Origin: Bacteroidaceae bacterium
GTDB taxonomy: Bacteria > Bacteroidota > Bacteroidia > Bacteroidales > Bacteroidaceae
NCBI GenBank assembly: GCA_021443285.1
Contig: JABUUG010000092.1
Span: 1 to 5,729 of the forward strand
Length of the DNA: 5,729 nucleotides
Direction: 5' to 3'
In this document: piece after piece, positions 1-5,729 of the stretch
Layout of the letters: every line of letters starts with the position of its first letter
Numbering within the stretch: position 1 is the stretch's first letter
The notes under the pieces: model-generated
Told to the model about the DNA's origin: nothing
What the model saw: the letters and a program-made list of their open reading frames with translations, nothing else
Databases searched by the model: none
Position numbers and translations under genes: made by a program

Positions 1-1
1 A

Positions 2-757
2 ACGATTTTCACAAAACTGCAGAGCGACGTCCGCTATGCAGAGGGCGAGATTATGCACAACCTGTTCAATGGTTGCGAACATGATGAAGAGCCTTATTTT
101 GAGAAGAGCACTCCAGAGATTAAGGTTGCCATAGAGAACAAGAACATCTCTGACATACCTAAAGAGCAGTCTAACTTTGCCACACTTGCCGCCGACCTGA
201 TGAATGTGCTTTATGCAGGCTTTGACAACCCCGTCAGCATAAGCGTGTCTGGTGTGCCTCTGTCAAGTGTGTCGGTAAGCATGTCTGGAGGTTCGCTGAC
301 AGCCAAGGGCAATGGACACTACATAGTACGTCCAGCCGCAGTGGGGACTCCTGTAACGTTTGACGTGAGCATATCGGGCAGGAAAGTCGGTTCATTTGAC
401 TTCAAGGTACGCAAACTTCCCGACCCAACTCCATATATTCCCACGGGCGACGACCGTTTCTGGGGAGGTGGTATGGCTAAAGCGGGTCTCATGGGTGCAA
501 GTGGCATTAAGGCTGCGATTGACGATGGACTGCTTGACATAGAGTTCATGGTGAACAGTTTTGAGGCGGTGTTCTTCGACAATCTTGGCAATGCAGTTCC
601 ACTTGCATCTAACGGCGCAAACTTCTCGGAGCGCCAGAAGACTATGATAAGGCAGCTGGCGAGGAACAAACGCTTCTATATAACGCATGTCAGTGCAACA
701 GGCCCGGATGGTCTGACGAGAACTCTCAAAGCTTCTATGGAGGTGATAGTGAAATAA
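2..757 (+). CDS. gldM: T9SS motor shaft protein GldM/PorM, C-terminal part (5' end outside window)
   Basis: GldM/PorM is an inner-membrane protein whose long periplasmic dimer couples the GldL/PorL proton-driven motor to the GldK/GldN ring of the type IX secretion system. The reading frame is open from the first bases of the window, so the ATG at 53 is internal; 251 residues are visible. Visible residues 5-18 (TKLQSDVRYAEGEI) match the end of the helical D1 region. Around residues 67-77, MNVLYAGFDNP is the hallmark start of D3. LPDPTPYI (139-146) marks the D3-D4 junction. D4 follows, with GIKAAIDDGLLD, FSERQK and the near-terminal GPDG. The N-terminal membrane helix and most of D1 lie upstream. 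The stretch between D1 and D3 is about 45 residues, much shorter than the roughly 105 I recall in P. gingivalis PorM, so D2 is largely missing. gldN starts 16 nt downstream, the usual gldKLMN order. Family assignment is very secure; the domain loss is inferred from memory of homologues. Confidence 0.95.
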   Translation, partial: TIFTKLQSDVRYAEGEIMHNLFNGCEHDEEPYFEKSTPEIKVAIENKNISDIPKEQSNFATLAADLMNVLYAGFDNPVSISVSGVPLSSVSVSMSGGSLTAKGNGHYIVRPAAVGTPVTFDVSISGRKVGSFDFKVRKLPDPTPYIPTGDDRFWGGGMAKAGLMGASGIKAAIDDGLLDIEFMVNSFEAVFFDNLGNAVPLASNGANFSERQKTMIRQLARNKRFYITHVSATGPDGLTRTLKASMEVIVK

Positions 758-773
758 ATAGGCAATACTGTAT

Positions 774-1841
774 ATGGTTAAAAAAAACAAAAGTTTTAGT
801 TTTACCGGATTGGCAATTCTCATGCTGTTTTTTCCGTTGTGCACTATGGCACAACCTAAGCAGACACGTGTGCAGAAGCAGCAGGCGCAAGCAAGCAATG
901 CAAACGGCATGACAAACCGTGCGAAGATAATGTTCCCGACGGCACAGACTATGGACGAGAATGTGGTATGGCGTCGTGATGTTTACCGTGAGCTGGATTT
1001 GACCAAAGACGCTAATGCAGCGTTGTATTTCCCGGTAACTCCTCAGGGCAAGAACATGAACTTGTTCACGTATCTTTTTAAGCTTGTGCTCTCTGGACAG
1101 GTGAAGGCATACCAGTATAAACTTGACAACAACGAGGACTTCACGGACTCAGCCCGCATCAAGCCTCTGCGCTTTTTGGACGACTACCATATCTTCTATG
1201 AGAAGAACGCACAGGGCAGGATCAGGATTGACAACAGCGACATACCTTCTGCCGAGGTGAAGAAATACTATATAAAGGAGTCTGCGTATTACGACCAAGG
1301 TTCGGCAAGTTTCCACAGAAATGTAACTGCAATATGTCCTATCATGCAGCGTGTAGAAGACAGCTGGGGCGGCGAGGACTCACCCGCACAGAACTATCCT
1401 CTGTTTTGGATTCGGTATTCTGACGTGGCCCCGTTCCTGTCCAAACAGAACCTCATGACGAGCAATGTGAACAATGCTGCGACAATGAGCATGGATGATT
1501 TCTTCACGAAGAACATGTATGATGGGAAAATCTATAAGACCGTGAACATGCAGGGACGCACGCTTATGGAATACTGCAAGAACGACACAGCGTTGACTGC
1601 TGAGCAGAAGCGTATAGAGGAGGAAATCAGGATGTTTGAGAAGAACATTTGGGGAGATCAGGCTCGTAAGGATTCGCTTGACTCTATAGCAAAACTTGAC
1701 CCTAAACTTCTGAAAGCAAATGCGAAGAAACAGCGCAAGACACGCAGGTCTGGAGGCTCTTCAGATTCGGGGAAAACTGTGAAAACAAAGCAGACGGCAG
1801 CTTCAAATGCCACGATTACTGTAAGAAGGCAGAGACACTGA
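774..1841 (+). CDS. gldN: T9SS periplasmic ring protein GldN/PorN
   Basis: GldN/PorN is a periplasmic T9SS protein that binds the lipoprotein GldK/PorK to form the large ring under the outer membrane and contacts GldM/PorM. The 355-residue product has a type I signal peptide: basic residues 3-6, hydrophobic core 12-23 and probable cleavage after CTMA (residue 26). Cys23 lies in FPLC, a poor lipobox, so a lipoprotein is unlikely. The family core runs from about 64 to 290: VVWRRDVYRELDL (64-76), ALYFPVTPQG (83-92), KAYQY (111-115), IFYEK (140-144), YYIKE (165-169), CPIM (188-191), YPLFWIRYSDV (208-218), DDFFTKNMYDGKIY (241-254) and GRTLMEYC (261-268). A low-complexity tail (about 311-355) is strongly basic, with 14 Lys/Arg. 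The length fits the family. The start is chosen because it gives the signal peptide; no Shine-Dalgarno is visible, which is normal in Bacteroidetes. The 16-nt gap after gldM implies one operon. Confidence 0.95.
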   Translation: MVKKNKSFSFTGLAILMLFFPLCTMAQPKQTRVQKQQAQASNANGMTNRAKIMFPTAQTMDENVVWRRDVYRELDLTKDANAALYFPVTPQGKNMNLFTYLFKLVLSGQVKAYQYKLDNNEDFTDSARIKPLRFLDDYHIFYEKNAQGRIRIDNSDIPSAEVKKYYIKESAYYDQGSASFHRNVTAICPIMQRVEDSWGGEDSPAQNYPLFWIRYSDVAPFLSKQNLMTSNVNNAATMSMDDFFTKNMYDGKIYKTVNMQGRTLMEYCKNDTALTAEQKRIEEEIRMFEKNIWGDQARKDSLDSIAKLDPKLLKANAKKQRKTRRSGGSSDSGKTVKTKQTAASNATITVRRQRH

Positions 1842-1888
1842 TTATTTAAGTAATCATTAAAACCGGGAAAAAACAAACAACATTATCT

Positions 1889-2479
1889 ATGAAACGTTCA
1901 TTATCATTTATTTTTGTATTATTAGTAGCCCTGTCCGCCTCAGCGAAGATAAACTTTGGTGTAAAGGGTGGTATAAACATTGCAAAACTGAGTTTCAGTT
2001 CGGATGTATTCAGTTCCACGAACAATGTAGGTTGGTTCATCGGCCCGACAATCAAGATAGGTCTTCCTCTGGGTTTTGGTGTTGATGCGGCAGCTCTCTA
2101 TGACCAACGAACTACAGAAATTGAGTATAATGGGACAAAGGGAACAGAGAAGGTGAAGCATCATGCGATTAACATTCCTGTAAACCTGCGCTATAACATT
2201 GGGCTTGGTTCGATGCTGTCGCTGTTTCTGAAGGCTGGTCCACAGATAGGTTTTAATGTCGGGGACAAGAATCCTCTAACGGACTATAAGGATTTCACTT
2301 GGAGCGGATCTGAGTTTTCGGTAAACTTCGGTTTGGGCTTTACGCTTATCAAGCATGTGGAGATTGCGGCGAACTATAATCTGGTTTGCGGGAAGACGGG
2401 TGAGATAGACAGCCTGTTGGGTAATCTGAGTCGTGTGAGGGCAAATGCATGGCAGATTTCGGCAGCATACTATTTTTAG
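1889..2479 (+). CDS. Small outer-membrane beta-barrel protein (porin family / PorT-family-like)
   Basis: The 196-residue product has a clear type I signal peptide (MKRSLSF, hydrophobic 7-16, cleavage after ASA at residue 19). The mature part, about 177 residues, has the pattern of a small eight-stranded barrel: short alternating polar/hydrophobic segments rich in Gly and aromatics, for example INFGVKGGINIAKL (21-34), VGWFIGPTIKIGL (47-59), AINIPVNLRYNIGL (93-106), LSLFLKAGPQIGFNV (110-124), FSVNFGLGFTL (143-153), HVEIAANYNL (156-165) and AWQISAAYYF (187-196). The C-terminal Phe in an aromatic last strand fits recognition by the BAM machinery. This pattern is that of the outer-membrane beta-barrel domain often labelled porin or PorT family; I do not see the features of T9SS PorT itself, so no symbol is given. 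It begins 47 nt after gldN with an A-rich leader and no promoter of its own, and a strong terminator follows it, so it is probably the last gene of the T9SS transcript. Its precise function is unknown. Confidence 0.85.
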   Translation: MKRSLSFIFVLLVALSASAKINFGVKGGINIAKLSFSSDVFSSTNNVGWFIGPTIKIGLPLGFGVDAAALYDQRTTEIEYNGTKGTEKVKHHAINIPVNLRYNIGLGSMLSLFLKAGPQIGFNVGDKNPLTDYKDFTWSGSEFSVNFGLGFTLIKHVEIAANYNLVCGKTGEIDSLLGNLSRVRANAWQISAAYYF

Positions 2480-2560
2480 ACGCTTGTTCTTATGGAGGAT
2501 TTTGTGTGAGGCGTTTGATTTAGGACTTAACACAGCATCTTTTATCAAAAGATTTGTATG

Positions 2561-2600
2561 AAAAGGACAGCCAACTTATGAAAAAGTTGGCTGTCCTTTT
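2561..2600. terminator. Perfect 17-bp hairpin, intrinsic terminator
   Basis: The arms 2561-2577 and 2584-2600 are perfectly complementary over 17 bp around a 6-nt loop (ATGAAA). The core is GGACAGCCAACTT, flanked by A4 on the left and T4 on the right, so the structure can act in both directions. It lies 81 nt after the stop of the beta-barrel gene and separates the T9SS unit from the flippase unit. A smaller AT-rich hairpin (2537-2543 with 2547-2553, 7 bp) lies just upstream and is probably incidental. Confidence 0.9.
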
Positions 2601-2628
2601 GAATTATGTGCTGCATTTTGTAAATTTG
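2598..2628 (+). promoter_or_regulatory. Bacteroidetes-type promoter of the flippase gene
   Basis: TTTG at 2598-2601 and TAAATTTG at 2621-2628 match the Bacteroidetes primary sigma factor consensus (-33 TTTG, -7 TAnnTTTG) exactly, with a typical 19-nt spacer. Transcription would start near 2634-2637, leaving a leader of about 45 nt before the ATG at 2680. The -33 element shares its three T residues with the end of the terminator hairpin. No start site has been measured; this is a consensus match. Confidence 0.75.
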
Positions 2629-2664
2629 CCGCGGAATTATACTGTATGGCTTTAAGATAAAAAA

Positions 2665-2669
2665 GGGAG
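2665..2669 (+). promoter_or_regulatory. Possible Shine-Dalgarno site for the flippase
   Basis: GGGAG lies 10 nt before the ATG at 2680 in an otherwise A-rich leader. It is the only purine-rich ribosome-binding candidate seen upstream of a gene in this window and supports that start. Bacteroidetes translation depends little on such sites, so the functional weight is modest. Confidence 0.4.
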
Positions 2670-2679
2670 TCAGTAAAAG

Positions 2680-4185
2680 ATGTTGTTTGGCAGAGACAGG
2701 CAGTTGGCATTGAATATGGTTACGTCAGGCGGGGTTTTTGTAATCTCGTTTGGAATTACTTTTTTTCTTACGCCGTACGTTGTAAGTAGGCTTGGTATTG
2801 AGGCTTACGGTTTTTTCGGGTTGTCAAATAATGTCATTGGCTATCTGCAATTAGCGACAGTTGCTTTGAACTCGATGGCAGGCAGGTTTATTGCTATAGA
2901 GTTTCACAAGGGGAATGTAGAGAAGGCTCGCAAGTATTTTTCTTCAGTGTTTTTTGGGAACTGCGTCTTGGGAGTTTTTATTTTGATTGCATCCGGTGGT
3001 ATAATAGTGTTCTTGCGGGAGGTGGTAAGTATTTCCGAGGGTCTTGTATGGGATGTGCGCTGTCTGTTTGGTTTGCTTACTGTGACTAATGTGCTGCTGC
3101 TGGTGTTCAACGTTTACCAGGTTGCGACCTTTATTGAGAACAGGCTGGACATCAGTTCGATGAGGAATCTTGTTTCCAAGCTGATATGGCTGCTGGTGCT
3201 TGTACTGCTTTTTGGCATGTATCCTGCCCGCTTGTGGTATATGGGTTTGGGGTTGCTGTTGTCGTCGGTTTATCTTGTGATAGTGAATGTTTATATCTGC
3301 AGGAAGCTGACTCCGGGGCTGTTTGTTAGTATGAGAGACTTTGACTGGGGATGCATAAGGGGCTTGACGCTGTCTGGTGTATGGAATCTTATTACGAAGC
3401 TGGGGACGATTCTGCATCAGGGTTGCGACCTTATATTGGCGAACTGGTTTGTAGGTGGCGCTGCTATGGGTACGATTGCTGTAACGGTGCAGGTGCCGGG
3501 TTATGTGCGACAGCTGTTTGGTCTTATGTCGAGTTCGTTTGCTCCGTCTCTGACTAAGGATTTTGCAGAGGGGCGGATGGACAGGATTTGTGCCGAGATG
3601 GGCAAGTCTATCAGGATAATGTCTGTTCTGGTGCTTCCTGTGCTGACAGTTCTGTTTGTGTATGGTGATGTGTTTTTCGGCTTGTGGCTTCCGTCGGAGG
3701 ATGGAAGGTTGCTGCTGTGGCTTACGATAGCGGGGTGCTCGGAGTTTGTGGTAAATATGCCAATGGAGGGCTTCTGGAACATTTTCACGATTACGAACAG
3801 GGTTCGGGGGTCGTCGATTTATGTGTTGGTGAACAGTGTGGTGGTATTTGTTACCGTGATAGTGTGTCTTTTGTGTACAGATAATCTGACGGAGAAGTTG
3901 TTTGTGATTGTGGGTGTGAGAAATGTGTTTTCGATTGTCCGTGGTTTGTTCTTTTTGCCCATATATGGTGCACACTGCCTCGGTCTGCCCTGGCATACAT
4001 TCTATGGCTACATGTGGCGCCCTTTGCTCGGGATGGTTGTAACAATTGGAATTGGTGTGTGTGCGAGGATGGTGGCTATGCCTGACTCATGGATGACTTT
4101 CATATTGTACTCAGTGGTGTTGGGAGGAATGTCCCTGGCTTTGGGTATGGTGATGATAAGGGGGAAGGTAACTTGGAAATCCTAA
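2680..4185 (+). CDS. Polysaccharide/lipid-linked oligosaccharide flippase (MOP superfamily, Wzx-like)
   Basis: This is an integral inner-membrane protein of the MOP exporter superfamily, whose Wzx-type members flip undecaprenyl-linked glycan units to the periplasm for O-antigen, capsule or related polymers. It has 501 residues, the usual length for the family. Roughly 12-14 hydrophobic segments can be seen, for example about 14-32, 88-112, 128-148, 166-180, 185-205, 313-335, 344-362, 378-400, 406-426, 447-465 and 471-492. The N-terminal region carries the typical pattern: TPYVVSRLGIEAYGFFGLSN (31-50), ALNSMAGRF (62-70), then a charged amphipathic stretch, HKGNVEKARKYF (76-87). A second internal repeat seems to start near GLTLSGVWNLI (228-238), followed by GCDLILANWF (248-257). 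The cytoplasmic C-terminus is short and basic. The start follows a consensus promoter and a GGGAG site. No glycosyltransferase or polymerase gene is present in the window, so the substrate cannot be told. The subfamily is inferred from overall pattern. Confidence 0.88.
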   Translation: MLFGRDRQLALNMVTSGGVFVISFGITFFLTPYVVSRLGIEAYGFFGLSNNVIGYLQLATVALNSMAGRFIAIEFHKGNVEKARKYFSSVFFGNCVLGVFILIASGGIIVFLREVVSISEGLVWDVRCLFGLLTVTNVLLLVFNVYQVATFIENRLDISSMRNLVSKLIWLLVLVLLFGMYPARLWYMGLGLLLSSVYLVIVNVYICRKLTPGLFVSMRDFDWGCIRGLTLSGVWNLITKLGTILHQGCDLILANWFVGGAAMGTIAVTVQVPGYVRQLFGLMSSSFAPSLTKDFAEGRMDRICAEMGKSIRIMSVLVLPVLTVLFVYGDVFFGLWLPSEDGRLLLWLTIAGCSEFVVNMPMEGFWNIFTITNRVRGSSIYVLVNSVVVFVTVIVCLLCTDNLTEKLFVIVGVRNVFSIVRGLFFLPIYGAHCLGLPWHTFYGYMWRPLLGMVVTIGIGVCARMVAMPDSWMTFILYSVVLGGMSLALGMVMIRGKVTWKS

Positions 4186-4233
4186 TACTCTGGTGGAATT
4201 TATTAATAAACAATAACATATAATGATGCAGTT

Positions 4234-5634
4234 ATGAAAAAAATTAGATTTGCATTTGTTTGGATGTGGTGTGCAAGTATGTGCATGCTGGTGTGTTCGT
4301 GTGGTTGGGACGTTAAGGATGATGACACTCCTGGTCCATCACCAACTCCGACAGACTATGTGTCTGTTGTGAATTATGACAAAGGTAATACGACGTTTTC
4401 AATTGGCAAGATTGAGATGCAGTCGTTTATTTCGACGATGTCATCCCGTCCGTACGACACTTGTGTTCACGTTAATCAGGGCAATGGTATTTATTATCCA
4501 TGTATCATTGAACCTACGGATGTGGATGACCGTTCGAAGGAGCTTACCCTTGACAAGGTTCAGTATCTGACGGACTACTACATGAAGGTGTGCGAGGATA
4601 ATGAGGACTTGCTTGCGATTAAGAACGAGCGTGGTTTTGCAAGCGACTTCATGTATGAGTCGAATGGTGAGCCTTTGCAGGTGTCTCCCTTGTTCAGCGG
4701 TTGTCTTGACGACGACGTGCTTTTCCTTTACTACATAGATACTGCGGGTGAGTATCATCAGATAAACTTCTGGAACACGGGGTATGGTAATGGTGAGACT
4801 CCGGGTACATGGAAATGTAAGGAGGGGCACATTCAGGGCAACGACTACATCAGCACTAATGGTGACGGTTTTGAGATGACGTTACCGAAGGGTACGTTGT
4901 TTGGTTTTGGTGTATGCGATGCTTCGCGGAGCTGGTCGCGTCATTTCTCTCTGAAGGAGTACAACACGCGTTTCCCTGTGAAGAACGCTCTTTACAATGA
5001 TGAGTGTAGTGCAATCCAGTTTGAAGTGAAATACGGTGACACCAACTACCATCTGTTGGGTTTTGAAGATAAGTGGAGCATTGAGGGTTCAGACATGGAC
5101 TTCAACGATGTGGTTATTGCGATGAGCCCTGCCCAGACGGTGAAGAACTATGATGGCAAGGACATTTACCTGACGGTTTCTGATGCGATGAACCTGATTG
5201 CCCTGTCTGACGGAACTTCTATCGACGGTAGTGGCTCCATGACGAAACATGAGAAGGATTTGTTGAGGCTATCAAATGAGGCATTGAAGATTCATCTTCA
5301 TAATTTGGATGATATGCAATGGCGCACGACATACGACGGTCCGGACTATGAGATAAGTGAGATAACGGTAAGCACGGCTCTTTATGCACCAGAGGGTGTA
5401 ACGGGCAGCAACTTCACAAAGGACAACATCATAAATTCGTTCGGTCTGAAGAACACGAAGAACTACTCCGAATGGGAGCGGAAGAGCGATGATGTTGTGA
5501 GATATCGTTCTATCAAATACCTTTCTGTAGGAAACGGTCTGTCGGCATTGCTGTATATCGGTTATGACTTCTCTGATGCATCGAAGGCGAAGGTAACGAT
5601 AGACATAACCATACAAAAGACTGTTGAGAAGTAG
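4234..5634 (+). CDS. Probable surface lipoprotein with DUF4114-like domain
   Basis: The 466-residue protein has a lipoprotein signal: basic MKKIR, hydrophobic 6-20 and a lipobox V20-C21-S22 before C23 (Cys at -2 is unusual). After C23 come GWDVKDDD and a Pro/Thr linker (32-40). The Lys-Asp-Asp-Asp run near the mature N-terminus resembles the acidic lipoprotein export signal that directs Bacteroidetes lipoproteins to the outer face of the outer membrane. The middle region (about 150-300) contains GTLFGFGV (220-227), then GFED (276-279) and SDMDFNDVV (286-294), the acidic signature of DUF4114-type domains, which probably binds a metal such as calcium. Residues 300-466 match nothing I recognise; they include a Ser/Gly-rich stretch (326-337). 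No T9SS C-terminal sorting domain is apparent, so it is not an obvious T9SS cargo. It starts 48 nt after the flippase stop, with an AT-rich leader, no consensus promoter and no Shine-Dalgarno, so co-transcription with the flippase is plausible. The ligand and role are unknown. Confidence 0.8.
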   Translation: MKKIRFAFVWMWCASMCMLVCSCGWDVKDDDTPGPSPTPTDYVSVVNYDKGNTTFSIGKIEMQSFISTMSSRPYDTCVHVNQGNGIYYPCIIEPTDVDDRSKELTLDKVQYLTDYYMKVCEDNEDLLAIKNERGFASDFMYESNGEPLQVSPLFSGCLDDDVLFLYYIDTAGEYHQINFWNTGYGNGETPGTWKCKEGHIQGNDYISTNGDGFEMTLPKGTLFGFGVCDASRSWSRHFSLKEYNTRFPVKNALYNDECSAIQFEVKYGDTNYHLLGFEDKWSIEGSDMDFNDVVIAMSPAQTVKNYDGKDIYLTVSDAMNLIALSDGTSIDGSGSMTKHEKDLLRLSNEALKIHLHNLDDMQWRTTYDGPDYEISEITVSTALYAPEGVTGSNFTKDNIINSFGLKNTKNYSEWERKSDDVVRYRSIKYLSVGNGLSALLYIGYDFSDASKAKVTIDITIQKTVEK

Positions 5635-5646
5635 ATTCTATGAAAA

Positions 5647-5726
5647 GTGGAGTTAACGTGGAGTTAAAGGGACATTACCTTTTTGCGCAGAAGTCATTTG
5701 TCACTTTAACTACACATTAACTCCAC
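5647..5726. repeat. Imperfect 27-nt inverted repeat built from GTGGAGTTAA units
   Basis: The arm at 5647-5673 pairs with that at 5700-5726 at 24 of 27 positions, around a 26-nt spacer. Each arm holds two 10-nt units 11 bp apart: GTGGAGTTAA at 5647-5656 and 5658-5667, and on the opposite strand GTGGAGTTAA (5717-5726) and GTGTAGTTAA (5706-5715). It begins 13 nt after the lipoprotein stop. It could be a terminator-like structure, an interspersed chromosomal repeat or a protein-binding site. There is no T-run after the right arm within the window, which argues against a simple terminator. The same unit is not seen elsewhere in the window. Confidence 0.8.
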
Positions 5727-5729
5727 ATT

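Noticed and set aside
392..910. 172-codon minus-strand frame across the gldM-gldN junction
   Set aside because: It lies antisense to two certain genes, its product has no recognisable domain, and it shows no promoter or ribosome site.
2537..2553. 7-bp AT-rich hairpin with a 3-nt loop
   Set aside because: It is short, AT-rich and lacks a T-run; the 17-bp hairpin just downstream is the convincing terminator.
2578..2655. 25-codon frame starting in the terminator loop (MKKLAVLLNYVL...)
   Set aside because: It looks like a small hydrophobic peptide, but it begins inside the hairpin loop and runs through the -33 and -7 promoter elements, so the DNA is better explained as terminator plus promoter. 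The same holds for the 7-codon frame at 2558-2581.
2944..3996. 350-codon open frame on the minus strand inside the flippase gene
   Set aside because: Its product is rich in His, Gln, Arg, Asn and Thr with no domain pattern. It is the antisense shadow of a G/T-rich membrane protein gene, which lacks stop codons on the other strand.
4186..4201. Possible -7 element TACTCTGG before the lipoprotein gene
   Set aside because: It differs from TAnnTTTG at two fixed positions and has no TTTG at the right distance upstream.
4234..5634. Lipoprotein as a T9SS cargo
   Set aside because: No C-terminal sorting domain is visible, and the N-terminal lipobox with an acidic export signal points to the lipoprotein route.
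5666..5684. AAAGG/CCTTT hairpin followed by T residues after the lipoprotein gene
   Set aside because: A 5-bp stem is too weak to call as a terminator and overlaps the much longer inverted repeat.

Overview
The window looks like chromosomal DNA from a Bacteroidales bacterium, most likely Prevotellaceae or a relative. The evidence is a pair of type IX secretion system (T9SS) genes whose products closely resemble Porphyromonas gingivalis PorM and PorN as I remember them, a Bacteroidetes-type promoter (TTTG, 19 nt, TAAATTTG), almost no Shine-Dalgarno sites, and a lipoprotein with an acidic stretch after its lipid-attachment cysteine. This is judged from sequence alone and no species is claimed. 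All five genes are on the + strand.

Positions 1-2479 are the end of a T9SS gene cluster. They hold the C-terminal 251 codons of gldM/porM (the periplasmic shaft of the energising motor, cut by the window edge), then complete gldN/porN (a periplasmic ring partner of the trans-envelope complex) after a 16-nt gap. A small eight-strand-type outer-membrane beta-barrel protein follows after 47 nt. A perfect 17-bp hairpin (2561-2600) closes this unit. The GldM here appears to lack most of its second periplasmic domain.

Positions 2598-5634 form a second unit. A promoter whose -33 element overlaps the end of the terminator drives a 501-residue polysaccharide flippase of the MOP/Wzx type. After 48 nt comes a 466-residue lipoprotein with a DUF4114-like motif and an unassigned C-terminal half. 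No promoter or terminator is visible between these two genes, so they may be co-transcribed.

Positions 5635-5729 are non-coding and hold a striking imperfect inverted repeat. Each 27-nt arm contains two 10-nt GTGGAGTTAA-type units spaced 11 bp apart.

A possible overall theme is envelope and surface biogenesis: a secretion machine, an outer-membrane barrel, a glycan lipid flippase and a probable surface lipoprotein. I found no clearly new defence or mobile system. The most unusual items are the shortened GldM, the DUF4114-like lipoprotein and the terminal repeat.
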